Shown: positions 35,558-45,219 of the stretch, in pieces
How positions within the stretch are numbered: the stretch's first letter is position 1
Layout: each line of letters starts with the position of its first letter
DNA from: Rhodococcus sp. B50
GTDB lineage: Bacteria; Actinomycetota; Actinomycetes; Mycobacteriales; Mycobacteriaceae
Assembly: GCF_013602415.1 (NCBI RefSeq)
Contig: NZ_WPAG02000002.1
Span: 124,001 to 188,000 of the forward strand
DNA: 64,000 nt
Direction of reading: 5' to 3'
Position numbers and translations under genes: made by a program
Notes under the pieces: generated by a model
What the model was told of the DNA's origin: nothing
The model's input: only the letters and a program-made list of their open reading frames with translations
Database searches by the model: none

Positions 35558-36327
35558 CACCGAGGGCACCGGTAGACCACCCGTTCGGGGTCGGTCGCGG
35601 TGCCGATCTCCCCGGACCGGATCGGGGTCCGACATCGTCGGCACGGCTTGCCGCGCCGCCCGTACACCCACAGGTTGCGGCCGGGACGCCGGTCGCCGGT
35701 GGTGATGCGCGTGGTCCGGTCGCGATTGGCCACCAGCAGCCGGTGCGCGAGGTCGACCCACGCCGCCGGATCACCGGCCTGCGCGACCGGAGTCCACGGA
35801 TCGGTGCCCCGCAGGAAGCACAGTTCGGAGCGGTACACGTTGCCGACGCCGGCCATGATGCGCTGATCGAGCAGTGCCACACCGATCGGGCGATCCGGGT
35901 CGCGCGCGAGGTTCGCTGCCGCGAGCGCGGGATCCCAATCGGGTCCGAGCAGATCTGGACCGAGATGCCCCACGGCGTCGTCCTCCCGGTCGCGGGCGAG
36001 TACCTCGACGATGCCGAGTTCGAACCCCACCGCCTGTACGTCCTCGGTGCCGAGCACGAGGCGGGCCTTGTATCCGGGCTTGCGCCAACGAGTTCCACGC
36101 GGGTAGACGTGCCATTCGCCCTCCATCTTCAGGTGCGAATGGATCGAGACGTCGGCGACCCGGATCAGCAGGTGCTTACCGCGGGAGAGGACTTCGTCGA
36201 CCGTGTGTCCGGTGAAATCGGCGGTGGCGAAACGCGGTACGCGAAAGTCCGTCTCCGTGAGGACCTTTCCTTCCAGAGCGGTACGGAGGCGGCGCGCGGC
36301 ACGGAAGACGGTATCTCCCTCGGGCAC
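35527..36327 (-). CDS. nei: DNA glycosylase/AP lyase, endonuclease VIII (Nei)
   Basis: Removes oxidised bases and nicks the AP site. The 266-residue Fpg/Nei protein has the catalytic N-terminus PEGDTVFRAARRL (Pro2, Glu3), SRGKHLLIRV with the conserved Lys, MAGVGNVYRSELCFL (the H2TH region) and a C-terminal zinc finger CRRCRTPIRSGE...CPRCQ. Its GTG start lies one base after the lhr stop, so it is co-transcribed with lhr. Confidence 0.92.
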   Translation of the reverse strand: MPEGDTVFRAARRLRTALEGKVLTETDFRVPRFATADFTGHTVDEVLSRGKHLLIRVADVSIHSHLKMEGEWHVYPRGTRWRKPGYKARLVLGTEDVQAVGFELGIVEVLARDREDDAVGHLGPDLLGPDWDPALAAANLARDPDRPIGVALLDQRIMAGVGNVYRSELCFLRGTDPWTPVAQAGDPAAWVDLAHRLLVANRDRTTRITTGDRRPGRNLWVYGRRGKPCRRCRTPIRSGEIGTATDPERVVYRCPRCQPRPGGSPA

Positions 36328-36328
36328 G

Positions 36329-39300
36329 TCAGAACCTCAGCCGGTAACCGCGAGGTGTCGCCGCAAATCCCGCCTCGGCGAGGAATTCGGCGAACTCGTG
36401 CCCGTGGATCGATGCGCCGTCGACCTTCTCGACGACGATCTTGTCGACCCCTCCGCGCTTGACGGTCGCCGCGAGCGACGCACACGCAGTGCGCAACCGG
36501 CCCGGATCGTCGTCGAAGGAGAGCAGAGTGCGGCCCCCACGTTCGACGAACAGCACGAGCGCACCGTCGACGAGCACCACGAGACCACCGGCCTTGCGGC
36601 CCGGCCGGTGTCGCGGGGCGTCGTCGTCGGCGGACGATGCCGGCCACGGGAGTGCCGCGCCGTACGGATTGGCCGGATCGCAGGCCGCCAGGGTGACGGC
36701 CGCGGTCTCCGAATGCCGGCCCTCGATCGAATCCGAGAACGAACGCAGACGGTCGACGACCGACGGGGTCGAGAACTGGGCCCCGCCGAGCGAATCGACG
36801 AAATAACCCCGCCGGCAGCGACCTGTCTCCTCGAACCGGGTGAGCACCTTGTACATCGTCGCGAAACCGCCGGGTACGCCCTCGCCGACGACGACCCCGC
36901 GGGTGACGACGCCGTACCGCTCGAGCAGCAGTTCGGCGGTGGTGTGCGCGCGGACCGTCGCGTCGGTCTCGCGTTCCGGCAACATCGACCAGCGCCCGCT
37001 GACGGTAGGTGGTCCGGTACGGCTCGGCAGTGCGGGCCGTGCCCGGTACATCCGGGCCCGCGGTGCCCTTCGCGGGGTGCGGTGGGCTGGCTTGGCGCGC
37101 GAGGTGTCGCCGATCAGGGCGCGTAGCGGGGCGAGGGTGTCGCCCGCGACGTGCCCGCTCCATACCAGTTCCCACAGCGCGTCGGCGACCGTCGTGTCGC
37201 TCGCCGTGGTGTGCAGTGCGGTGACCGCATCGGCAAGTTGCCGGAAGAAGTACGCACCTCCACCGGACAGCGAATCGAGGATCGCCTGATGCACCGGGCC
37301 GAGTTCGATGTCGTCGACCGGTGCCAGGCTCACCGGCGCCAGGTCGGCCGGATGCAACGCCACCCAGCCGTCCTTCCCGGAGATCGATCCGGCACCCGAC
37401 CACAAGATTTCGCCGGTCGTGGTGAGCTCGTCGAGCATCGTCGGTGTGTAGTCCCGGACCCGGGGAGCGAGGATCAGCGGTTCGAGGGCGCTCGCGGGCA
37501 CCGGCACCCCGGCGAGCTGTTCGACGACGGTGAGGACGCCGTCGATGCCGTAGAGCGCACTCGTGCCCGGCCCGGTACCGAGATGATGCCAATCGGGGAG
37601 GAACCGTCCGAGCGTCGTGGTGCTGACCGGCTCGACGTCCTGCCTGGCGGCGGCCAGCGACCGGCGCCGCAACCGCCGCAGCACCTCCGTGTCGCACCAT
37701 TCCGATCCGGTTGCACCCGGGCGGAATTCGCCGGCAGTGACGCGTTTCTCGGATGCGAGCCGTTCGAGGACGGACTCGACGACCGCCGTGCCCAGCCCGA
37801 ACCGGGCGGCGGCCTGCGCGGTGGTGAACGGGCCGTGGGTGCGGGCGTGCCGGGCGACGAGATCGCCGAGCGGATCGGAGACCGGCTCGACGAAGACGGT
37901 CGGCACCCCGATCGGCAGGGGAACGCCCAGCGCGTCGCGCAGGCGGGAGGCGTCCTCGATCGCTGCCCACCAGTGCTCACCCGCGTACGACACGCGCAGT
38001 GCGCGTCGCTGCGCCGCGAGGTCCTCGATCCAGGTGCTCGGATCGTCGGTGGTGCGCTCGCGCAGTTCGGCGTCGGTGAGCGGGCCGAGCAGCCTCAGTA
38101 GGTCGGCGACACCCTCGGCGTCGCGTGCGCGTCGCTCCGGAGTCAGCCGTTGCAGTTCGTGTTCGGCCTCGGTGATGACGTCGGCGTCGAGCAGTTCGCG
38201 CAACTCGACCCTGCCGAGCAGTTCGGCGAGCAACGTCGAGTCGAGCGACAGTGCCGCGGCCCGGCGCTCGGCGAGCGGACTGTCGCCCTCGTAGAGGAAC
38301 TCGCCGACATAGGAGAACAGCAACGACGTCGCAAACGGCGAGGCCGTCGGAGTCTCCACCTCCACCAGGCGGAGCTTGCGCTGGGCGATGCTGCCGAGCA
38401 GGTCGCGCAGAGCAGGTAGGTCGTAGACGTCCTGCAGGCACTCACGGACCGTCTCGAGCAGGATCGGGAAGTCCGGATAACGACGAGCGACGTCGAGCAA
38501 CTGCGCGGAGCGCTGACGCTGTTGCCACAGCGGGGCGCGCTTGCCGGGATTTCGGCGGGGCAACAGCAGTGCCCGCGCCGCGCACTCGCGGAAGCGGGAG
38601 GCGAACAGTGCCGAGCCGCCGACCTGTTCGGTGACGATGTCGTCGATCTCGTCGGTGTCGAAGACGAAGATCTCCGAACCCGGTGGGGCATCGTCGGTGT
38701 CGGGCAGCCGGACGATGATGCCGTCGTCGGACGGGGTGGGATGCGATTCGACGCCGTAGCGCTCGAGCAGACGTGCCCCCACCGCGAGGGCCCACGGCGC
38801 GTGCACCCGTAAACCGAAGGGCGAGTGCAGCACCAGACGCCAGTCGCCGAGTTCGTCGCGGAATCGTTCGACGACGAGCGTGCGGTCGGTGGGCAGGTGC
38901 CCGGTGGCCGTGCGCTGCTCGTCGAGCAACCGGATCAGATTGCCCGTCGCGTAGTCGTCGAGGCCGCCCTTACGGCAGCGGGTCTCGGCATCCTCCGGCG
39001 AGGCGTGCCCCATCTCGCGTAGGAAGGCGCCGAGCGCGGCGCCGAGTTCGGCGGGGCGTCCCTGACTGTCGCCGTGCCAGAACGGCAATCGGCCGGGCCG
39101 CCCGTAGGCGGGGGAGACCAGGACCCGGTCGAAGGTGATCTCCTCGATCCGCCAGCTCGTGGCACCGAGCGCGAAGACGTCGCCCACCCGCGACTCGTAG
39201 ACCATCTCCTCGTCGAGTTCGCCCACGCGCGTGTTCTTCTCGCCCACCATGTACACGGTGAACAGACCGCGGTCGGGGATCGTGCCGCCGGAGGTGACGG

Positions 39301-40891
39301 CGAGTCGCTGGGCACCGGGCCTGCCGGTGAGGGTCCCCGCCGTGCGGTCCCACACCACCCGCGGCCGCAGCTCGGCGAACTCGTCGGACGGATAGCGTCC
39401 GGCGAGCAGGTCGAGCACGGATTCGTAGACCCCGCGGGACAGGCTCGCGAAGGACCCGCTGCGCCGGACCGTGTCGAACCAGTCGTCGACGTCGACGGGT
39501 TCGAGGGCCGTGGCCGCGACCGTCTGCTGGGCGAGCACGTCGAGCGGATTCGCCGGGACCTGCAGGGCCTCGATGTGCCCCTCGACCATCCGCTCGACGG
39601 TCACCGCGCAGTGCACGAGATCGGTGCGGTGCTTGGGGAACAGCACACCGCGCGAGGTCTCGCCCACCTGATGTCCGGCACGGCCGACGCGCTGCAGACC
39701 GCTGGCCACCGACGGAGGGGCCTCGACCTGGATCACCAGATCGACCGCACCCATGTCGATGCCGAGTTCGAGGCTCGATGTCGCCACCACGCACCGCAAC
39801 CGGCCCGACTTGAGGTCGTCCTCGATCAGTGCGCGTTGATCCTTGCTCACCGACCCGTGGTGGGCGCGGGCGAGCACGGGTGCGGCGCCGGCGGACGTCT
39901 CGGTGGGGGAGCCGAGTTGCGCGGGCGGTGCACCCTCGCGCTCCACCTCCGCGCCGAGACGTTCGGCGTGGATCTCGTTGAGCCGGGCAGTGAGACGTTC
40001 GGACAACCGCCGGGAGTTGGCAAACACGATCGTCGACCGGTGCTCGGTGATGAGATCGACGATCTGCTCCTCGACGTGCGGCCAGATCGACCCGGCCTGC
40101 GGAGTGGGGGACAGTGACTCCTCGTCGGGCTCGGAGACCCCGAGTTCGGTCATGTCCTCGATCGGGACGCGCACCGTGAGATCCCACGTCTTCGCCGACG
40201 GCGGCGCGACGATCCGGATGGGAGCGGAACCGGCGAGGAACCGGCCGACCTCCTCGTGCGGTCGCACGGTGGCGGACAACCCGATGCGCTGTGCCGGGGC
40301 GCGCAGGAGCTGATCGAGACGTTCGAGCGACAGCGCGAGGTGCGCCCCGCGTTTCGTGGCGGCCACGGCGTGGACCTCGTCGACGATCACCGTCTCGACC
40401 CCTACGAGGTTCTCCCGTGCGGACGAGGTGAGCATGAGGAAGAGGGACTCGGGCGTCGTGATGAGGATGTCCGGTGGTGTGCGGGCCAGGGCGCGACGAT
40501 CGGCCTGGGAGGTGTCGCCGGAACGCACGCCGACGGTGATGTCGGGCGGGGTCAGACCGAGCCGTTTCGCGGTCTGCGTGATGCCGACCAGCGGGGAGCG
40601 CAGATTGCGCTCGACGTCGACGGCGAGGGCCTTGAGCGGTGAGACGTACAGGACGCGGGTGCGGTGCTCGCGCGCGGCGTGCTCGTCCGCCGGGGTGGAC
40701 GCGAGCCGGTCGAGCGACCACAGGAACGCCGACAGGGTCTTGCCGGAGCCGGTGGGGGCGACGACGAGCGTGTGGGCTCCCGAGGCGATCGACTCCCACG
40801 CGCCGAGCTGGGCCGGGGTCGGGGACTCGAATGCCCCCGCGAACCACGCGCGGGTCGGCGCGGAGAAACGATCGAGGATGTCGGTCACCAT
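36329..40891 (-). CDS. lhr: Lhr-type superfamily 2 DNA helicase
   Basis: Large ATP-dependent 3'-5' helicase of DNA repair. The 1520-residue protein has Walker A VVAPTGSGKTLSAFLWSLDRL near residue 43, the motif II VIVDEVHAVAATKRG near 168, the SAT motif GLSATVRP, and motif VI QRVGRAGHQVG near 400. A long Lhr-specific C-terminal region follows (winged-helix and Lhr-CTD). The length matches mycobacterial Lhr. It is followed by nei, which is a functional pairing of helicase with glycosylase. Confidence 0.95.
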   Translation of the reverse strand: MVTDILDRFSAPTRAWFAGAFESPTPAQLGAWESIASGAHTLVVAPTGSGKTLSAFLWSLDRLASTPADEHAAREHRTRVLYVSPLKALAVDVERNLRSPLVGITQTAKRLGLTPPDITVGVRSGDTSQADRRALARTPPDILITTPESLFLMLTSSARENLVGVETVIVDEVHAVAATKRGAHLALSLERLDQLLRAPAQRIGLSATVRPHEEVGRFLAGSAPIRIVAPPSAKTWDLTVRVPIEDMTELGVSEPDEESLSPTPQAGSIWPHVEEQIVDLITEHRSTIVFANSRRLSERLTARLNEIHAERLGAEVEREGAPPAQLGSPTETSAGAAPVLARAHHGSVSKDQRALIEDDLKSGRLRCVVATSSLELGIDMGAVDLVIQVEAPPSVASGLQRVGRAGHQVGETSRGVLFPKHRTDLVHCAVTVERMVEGHIEALQVPANPLDVLAQQTVAATALEPVDVDDWFDTVRRSGSFASLSRGVYESVLDLLAGRYPSDEFAELRPRVVWDRTAGTLTGRPGAQRLAVTSGGTIPDRGLFTVYMVGEKNTRVGELDEEMVYESRVGDVFALGATSWRIEEITFDRVLVSPAYGRPGRLPFWHGDSQGRPAELGAALGAFLREMGHASPEDAETRCRKGGLDDYATGNLIRLLDEQRTATGHLPTDRTLVVERFRDELGDWRLVLHSPFGLRVHAPWALAVGARLLERYGVESHPTPSDDGIIVRLPDTDDAPPGSEIFVFDTDEIDDIVTEQVGGSALFASRFRECAARALLLPRRNPGKRAPLWQQRQRSAQLLDVARRYPDFPILLETVRECLQDVYDLPALRDLLGSIAQRKLRLVEVETPTASPFATSLLFSYVGEFLYEGDSPLAERRAAALSLDSTLLAELLGRVELRELLDADVITEAEHELQRLTPERRARDAEGVADLLRLLGPLTDAELRERTTDDPSTWIEDLAAQRRALRVSYAGEHWWAAIEDASRLRDALGVPLPIGVPTVFVEPVSDPLGDLVARHARTHGPFTTAQAAARFGLGTAVVESVLERLASEKRVTAGEFRPGATGSEWCDTEVLRRLRRRSLAAARQDVEPVSTTTLGRFLPDWHHLGTGPGTSALYGIDGVLTVVEQLAGVPVPASALEPLILAPRVRDYTPTMLDELTTTGEILWSGAGSISGKDGWVALHPADLAPVSLAPVDDIELGPVHQAILDSLSGGGAYFFRQLADAVTALHTTASDTTVADALWELVWSGHVAGDTLAPLRALIGDTSRAKPAHRTPRRAPRARMYRARPALPSRTGPPTVSGRWSMLPERETDATVRAHTTAELLLERYGVVTRGVVVGEGVPGGFATMYKVLTRFEETGRCRRGYFVDSLGGAQFSTPSVVDRLRSFSDSIEGRHSETAAVTLAACDPANPYGAALPWPASSADDDAPRHRPGRKAGGLVVLVDGALVLFVERGGRTLLSFDDDPGRLRTACASLAATVKRGGVDKIVVEKVDGASIHGHEFAEFLAEAGFAATPRGYRLRF

Positions 40892-40919
40892 CCCATCGTC
40901 TACCCGCCGACCGACACGC

Positions 40920-41480
40920 TCAGTCGTCGTACGCGAACCGGGCGATCTGACGGCAGTGGTCGTCGGCCCGTGAGTTACGTCCGACGCGCATCAACTCCGA
41001 GACGAGCGACCGTGCCGGGGCCCGCCAGGGCAGGGCCGCGAACTGCTCCCGGGCAGCGGGTTCGTCGCTCCACACCACGGACACGACGGAACCCTCGTGG
41101 ACGAAGGTGAGGGCGGGGAAGTCCGCCGCGAGCTGCTCACGTGTCGAGCCCGAGGCCTGCTCGAGTTCGGTTCCCGACACGCGGACGTAGCCGGCGAGGC
41201 TCCGCCGGCCGTCGGAGAGATCGAGGAACACCCCGGCGACCGCCATGTCACCGGCGTGCACCGACACAAGCGGCTTCCGCGGGTCGGCCGGATCCTCGGC
41301 GGGAAGACACACGACGGACCAGTACTCGCATTCGCTCATCCGGGCGTTCGGCACGATCGACGATACGACGTCTCGGAGCCACGCCGTGACGGACCCGAAC
41401 TCCGGATAGCGTTCGAGTTCGCGGTACTTGGTCTCGCGCAGCGGCAGGGCGGCCGTCGACGGGGGCACACGGGTGTTCAC
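40920..41480 (-). CDS. Uncharacterised protein, no recognised domain
   Basis: The 186-residue soluble protein has no signal peptide or membrane segment. It has GYVRVSGTELEQASGSTREQLAADFPALTFVHEGSVVSVVWSDE in the middle and a C-terminal NSRADDHCRQIARFAYDD. I do not recognise the family. The GTG start is supported by CATAAT 6 bases upstream, one of the best -10 matches in the window. It lies between the FAD oxidase gene and lhr, all on the minus strand. Confidence 0.7.
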   Translation of the reverse strand: MNTRVPPSTAALPLRETKYRELERYPEFGSVTAWLRDVVSSIVPNARMSECEYWSVVCLPAEDPADPRKPLVSVHAGDMAVAGVFLDLSDGRRSLAGYVRVSGTELEQASGSTREQLAADFPALTFVHEGSVVSVVWSDEPAAREQFAALPWRAPARSLVSELMRVGRNSRADDHCRQIARFAYDD

Positions 41481-41486
41481 GCGACG

Positions 41487-41492
41487 ATTATG
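41487..41492 (-). promoter_or_regulatory. -10 box of leaderless gene at 41480
   Basis: CATAAT on the minus strand ends 6 bases before GTG 41480. Confidence 0.55.
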
Positions 41493-41517
41493 ACCGCTGC
41501 CGATGTGGTGCGGGTCA

Positions 41518-42903
41518 TCAGATCACCACGCCGGGATTCAGGATCGAGTTCGGGTCGAGCGCGGCCTTGATCCGCTCGGTCAACGCCATCACGTCCGGCC
41601 CCACCTGATCGGGCAGCCAGGCCTTCTTGAGCCGGCCGACACCGTGCTCACCGGTGATGGTGCCGCCGAGTTCGATCGCCAGATCCATGATCTTCCCGAA
41701 CACCACCTGTGCCCGCGCCGTCATGTCCTCGTCGGCGGGGTCGTAGACGATCAGCGGGTGGGTGTTGCCGTCGCCGGCGTGTGCGATCACGGCGACGGTG
41801 ACGTCGTGTTCAGTTGCGAGCTCGGCGATCCCGCTCACCAGCGCCGGCAGGGCGGGGATCGGTACCCCGACGTCCTCGAGCAGCAGACTGCCGGTGCGTT
41901 CGACGGCGGGGATCGCCATGCGGCGGGCGACGGTGAACGCCTCACCCTCCTCCGGATCGTCGGTCGCGAAGACGTCGTCGGCCCCGGCCTCGCGGCAGGC
42001 CCGCACCATGATCTCGATCTCCTCGGCGGCCGCCGCGCCCGGCGCGTCGGAGCGGGCGATGAGCATCGCCTCGGTGCTGCGTTCGAGTCCCATCCGCAGC
42101 ATGTCCTCCACCGCCCCGACGGTGGCCCGGTCCATGAATTCGAGCATGGCCGGTCGCAGCACGGCGGTGATGGCGACGACCGCGTCGGCGGCGGCCTGCA
42201 CCGACGAGAACGTCGCGACCATCGTGGATCCGGGTGGCGGTGGTGGGACGAGACGCAGTGTCACCTCGGTGATGACGCCGAGCGTCCCTTCGCTTCCGAC
42301 GAACAGTTTCGTCAGCGACAGGCCCGCGACGTCCTTGACCCGTGGCCCGCCGAGCCGCACTGCGGTGCCGTCGGCGAGGACCACTTCGAGTCCGAGCACG
42401 TAGTCGGTCGTCACCCCGTACTTCACGCAGCACAGGCCGCCGGCATTGGTGGCCGCGTTCCCGCCGATCGTGCAGATCTCGAACGACGACGGATCGGGCG
42501 GATACCACAGGCCCTGCTCGGCAGCCGCCTTCTTCACCTCGACGTTGAGCAGGCCGGGCTGGGCGACCGCGGTGCGTGTCGCGGTGTCGACCGTGATCGC
42601 CCGCATCTTCTCGGTGCTGAGCACAATGCCGTCGGCGAGTCCGCCGGACCCACCGGACAGGCTCGTGCCCGCACCTCGGGGCACCACCGGCACTCTGTGG
42701 GTGTTCGCCCACCGCAGCGTCGCCTGCACGTCTGCGGTGGACGTGGCCCGTACGAGCGCGAGGGGAACCGCGGCGTCCGGGTCCTGCGCTCGGTCCTGCC
42801 GGTAGCCGGCGAGGATGTCGGGATCGGTGATCAGCACGCCGGCGGGTAGTTGCCCGGCGAGGTCGTCGAGCAGGTGGGTCGTGCCGGTCTCGGGGCGGCT
42901 CAT
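41518..42903 (-). CDS. FAD-linked oxidase, GlcD-type 2-hydroxyacid dehydrogenase
   Basis: The 461-residue protein has an N-terminal PCMH FAD domain (VVPRGAGTSLSGGSGGLADGIVLS, PPDPSSFEICTIGGNAATNAGGLCCVKYGVTTDYVLG, VGSEGTLGVITEVTL) and a C-terminal FAD-linked oxidase domain ending in HAGDGNTHPL, TGEHGVGRLKK and DPNSILNPGVVI. It would oxidise a D-2-hydroxy acid such as lactate or glycolate, or a longer hydroxy acid. Its ATG overlaps the stop of the acyl-CoA synthetase gene (ATGA). Confidence 0.88.
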   Translation of the reverse strand: MSRPETGTTHLLDDLAGQLPAGVLITDPDILAGYRQDRAQDPDAAVPLALVRATSTADVQATLRWANTHRVPVVPRGAGTSLSGGSGGLADGIVLSTEKMRAITVDTATRTAVAQPGLLNVEVKKAAAEQGLWYPPDPSSFEICTIGGNAATNAGGLCCVKYGVTTDYVLGLEVVLADGTAVRLGGPRVKDVAGLSLTKLFVGSEGTLGVITEVTLRLVPPPPPGSTMVATFSSVQAAADAVVAITAVLRPAMLEFMDRATVGAVEDMLRMGLERSTEAMLIARSDAPGAAAAEEIEIMVRACREAGADDVFATDDPEEGEAFTVARRMAIPAVERTGSLLLEDVGVPIPALPALVSGIAELATEHDVTVAVIAHAGDGNTHPLIVYDPADEDMTARAQVVFGKIMDLAIELGGTITGEHGVGRLKKAWLPDQVGPDVMALTERIKAALDPNSILNPGVVI

Positions 42904-44447
42904 CCGCGCACCGGCTCCACGTACCGCGCACGCAACTTGTGTTTGACGAGCTTGCCCGTCGGGGTGCGCGGCAGGTCGTCGGAGAAGTCGATGCTGCGCG
43001 GCGCCTTGAAATGCGACACGCGCTCGCGCACGTAGGCGAGCAGTTCCTGTTCGAGTTCGGGACTCGGCTCGACCCCCTCGACGAGCTGGACGACGGCCTT
43101 GACCTCCTCGCCCATCTCCTCGTTCGGCACGCCGATCACCGCGACGTCGAACACCTTCGGATGCAGGGTGAGGACGTTCTCCGATTCCTGCGGGTAGATG
43201 TTCACGCCGCCGGAGATGATCGTGAAGGCGGCCCGGTCGGTGAGGTAGAGAAATCGCTCCTCGTCCAGATAGCCGATGTCGCCGCTGGTGGTCCACGTCG
43301 GATGCTCGGGGTGTGTCGCCTGCTCCGTCTTCACCGGGTCGTTGTGGTACTCGAACGGCCGCTCGTCGCGTTCCCACCACACCGTGCCGATCGAGCCGGT
43401 GGGCAGTTCCCGTCCCTGGTCGTCGCAGATGTGGACGGTGCCCAGGGCGCCGTCGCGGCCCACCGAGCCGGGACGGGCGAGGGCCTGGTCGGAGTCGATG
43501 AAGGTCGCGCCGGCGCCTTCGGTGGAGGCGTAGTACTCGTTGATCACCGGCCCCCACCACTCGATCATGGCGCGCTTGATCTCGGGCGGACACGGCGCGG
43601 CGGCGTGGACGGCGACCTTCATGCTCGACACGTCGTACCTCGCACGGGTCTCCTCGGGGAGCTTGAGCATCCGGACGAACATCGTCGGCACCCACTGGCT
43701 CGCCGTGACCGAGTACCGGTCGATGAGTGCGAGCGCCTCCTCGGGATCGAAACGGTCCATGAGGATCACGGTGCCGCCGACCGACTGGATCGTGCCGCAG
43801 AACCGCAGCGGCGCAGCGTGATACAGGGGTGCGGGGCACAGGTAGACGGTGCTGTCGTCGAATCCGTACATCGGGGCGAAGACCGCGGTGTAGGGATCGG
43901 GGATGTCCTGCACCTGCCCCTCGGGAAGCTTCGGCTTGATGCCCTTGGGCCTGCCCGTGGTACCCGACGAGTACAGCATGTCCTGGCCGCGGGGCTGGTC
44001 GTCGAGCGGTGTCGCGTCGAACGCGGAGAGCGCGGCGTCGTACTCCTCGAAACCGTCCAGCGACCCGCCGAACACCAGGCGGTGGGTCACGCCGGGATAG
44101 GCGTCGGGGGACAGGTCGATCGCATCCACGGCCTCCGCCGACACGACGAGGGCCTCGGCGCCGCAATCGTCGACGATGTACGCGGCCTCCGCCGGGGTCA
44201 GGTGCCGGTTCACGACCGTGATGTAGAGGCCGGACCGCAGTGCCGCCCAGTACACCTCCATGACCCGCAGGTCGTTGTCGGAGATCAGGGCGATGTGATC
44301 GCCGCGCCCGAGACCGAGGGACCTCAGGTACTTCGCCAGCCGGATCGAATGTTCGTCGAGTTCGCGATAGGTCAGCGATTCCCCGGTGGCGGGGCGGATG
44401 ATCGCGGGTTTGTCGGGCGTGGTGGCGACGAAGTTCCCTGGATACAT
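42900..44447 (-). CDS. Acyl-CoA synthetase (AMP-binding family)
   Basis: Activates a carboxylic acid with ATP and CoA. The 515-residue protein has the P-loop MLYSSGTTGRPKGI near residue 155, PLYHAAPL, NEYYASTEGAG near 290, the A8 hinge TTSGDIGYLDEERFLYLTDRAAFTIISGGVNIYPQE, and a C-terminal PRTPTGKLVKHKLR with the catalytic Lys. It resembles FadD4/FadD13-like mycobacterial proteins. ATG 44447 is preferred to TTG 44453. It is translationally coupled to the FAD oxidase. Confidence 0.9.
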   Translation of the reverse strand: MYPGNFVATTPDKPAIIRPATGESLTYRELDEHSIRLAKYLRSLGLGRGDHIALISDNDLRVMEVYWAALRSGLYITVVNRHLTPAEAAYIVDDCGAEALVVSAEAVDAIDLSPDAYPGVTHRLVFGGSLDGFEEYDAALSAFDATPLDDQPRGQDMLYSSGTTGRPKGIKPKLPEGQVQDIPDPYTAVFAPMYGFDDSTVYLCPAPLYHAAPLRFCGTIQSVGGTVILMDRFDPEEALALIDRYSVTASQWVPTMFVRMLKLPEETRARYDVSSMKVAVHAAAPCPPEIKRAMIEWWGPVINEYYASTEGAGATFIDSDQALARPGSVGRDGALGTVHICDDQGRELPTGSIGTVWWERDERPFEYHNDPVKTEQATHPEHPTWTTSGDIGYLDEERFLYLTDRAAFTIISGGVNIYPQESENVLTLHPKVFDVAVIGVPNEEMGEEVKAVVQLVEGVEPSPELEQELLAYVRERVSHFKAPRSIDFSDDLPRTPTGKLVKHKLRARYVEPVRG

Positions 44448-44547
44448 GCCCAAGGTCTACCACAGGATGTGTCGCAGGCCACATATCCTCTGATTGGGCG
44501 CAGTGTCGTCGGGTACTCGTTCGGAAGGACACGGAAAGGGGAAGGCG

Positions 44548-44805
44548 ATGCCGAATCCGTCGATCAAGAACGAGAAGATGTACGAGGAATTGCGCGAGGA
44601 CGGTGCCTCGAAGGAGAAGGCGGCCCGGATCTCCAACGCAGCTGCGAACGAGGGCAAGTCGGAGGTCGGGAAGAAGGGCGGCAAGTCCGGCTCGTACGAC
44701 GACTGGACCGTCGACGACCTGAAGAAGCGCGCGAAGGAACTGGGCATGACCGGTTACTCCGACATGAAGAAGGACGAGCTGATCGACGCGCTGCGCAATC
44801 ACTAG
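44548..44805 (+). CDS. Small Rho-N/SAP-like domain protein (DUF7218 type)
   Basis: The 85-residue protein has a Lys/Glu-rich N-terminal half (PSIKNEKMYEELREDGASKEKAARISNAAAN), a Gly/Lys linker, and a C-terminal helix-extended-helix, DDWTVDDLKKRAKELGMTGYSDMKKDELIDALRNH. That is the Rho-N/SAP fold used to bind nucleic acid. ATG 44548 follows a GGAAAGGGGAAGG ribosome site. The role is unknown. Confidence 0.8.
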   Translation: MPNPSIKNEKMYEELREDGASKEKAARISNAAANEGKSEVGKKGGKSGSYDDWTVDDLKKRAKELGMTGYSDMKKDELIDALRNH

Positions 44806-44844
44806 CGTTCTTCCCCAGGGATGGGCTCTCCGCAGGGGGTGGAT

Positions 44845-45219
44845 ATGGGGCGCATCACCCAGAGGGTCGATCCGCGGTCGATCGCCGACGATCTCGAACG
44901 TTGCGGTCGGGCCGCGGTCGCCGTCCTCGTGGCGGGGCGCATCGAGGCGTTTCCGGCGCGGGTCGTCCGACGAGACGACCTCTACGTCGGGCTGGACCCG
45001 TCTGCCCTCACCTCCGAGGGTGGGTTCGGCAGGGCGACCCTGATCCTCGACGACGGGTCGTTCTGGTTCGACCTGCGCGCGGCGAATCTGCGCGGATCCA
45101 TGCTCCCGGCGCAGAGCGTCCCGTCCGGCGCCCCGGACGACCTCGCGTGGTTCGTCTTCCGCGCCGAACGGGAAACCGCCTGGGATTACGGAAGTCTGCA
45201 CGAGGAGCCGGAAGAATGA
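44845..45219 (+). CDS. Small uncharacterised protein, possibly split-barrel
   Basis: The 124-residue protein alternates beta-like segments (AAVAVLVAGRIEAFPARVVRRDDLYVGLDP, ATLILDDGSFWFDLRAANLRG) in the manner of flavin-binding split barrels, but the match is weak. ATG 44845 is chosen over ATG 44821 because AGGGGG lies 6-7 bases before it. Its stop overlaps the start of a PNPOx-like gene (ATGA), so the two are coupled. Confidence 0.6.
   Translation: MGRITQRVDPRSIADDLERCGRAAVAVLVAGRIEAFPARVVRRDDLYVGLDPSALTSEGGFGRATLILDDGSFWFDLRAANLRGSMLPAQSVPSGAPDDLAWFVFRAERETAWDYGSLHEEPEE

Noticed and set aside
40892..40902. TAGACG before lhr considered as a leaderless -10 box
   Set aside because: The last position is G rather than T and the spacing to ATG is only 5 bases, so it is weaker than the accepted set.
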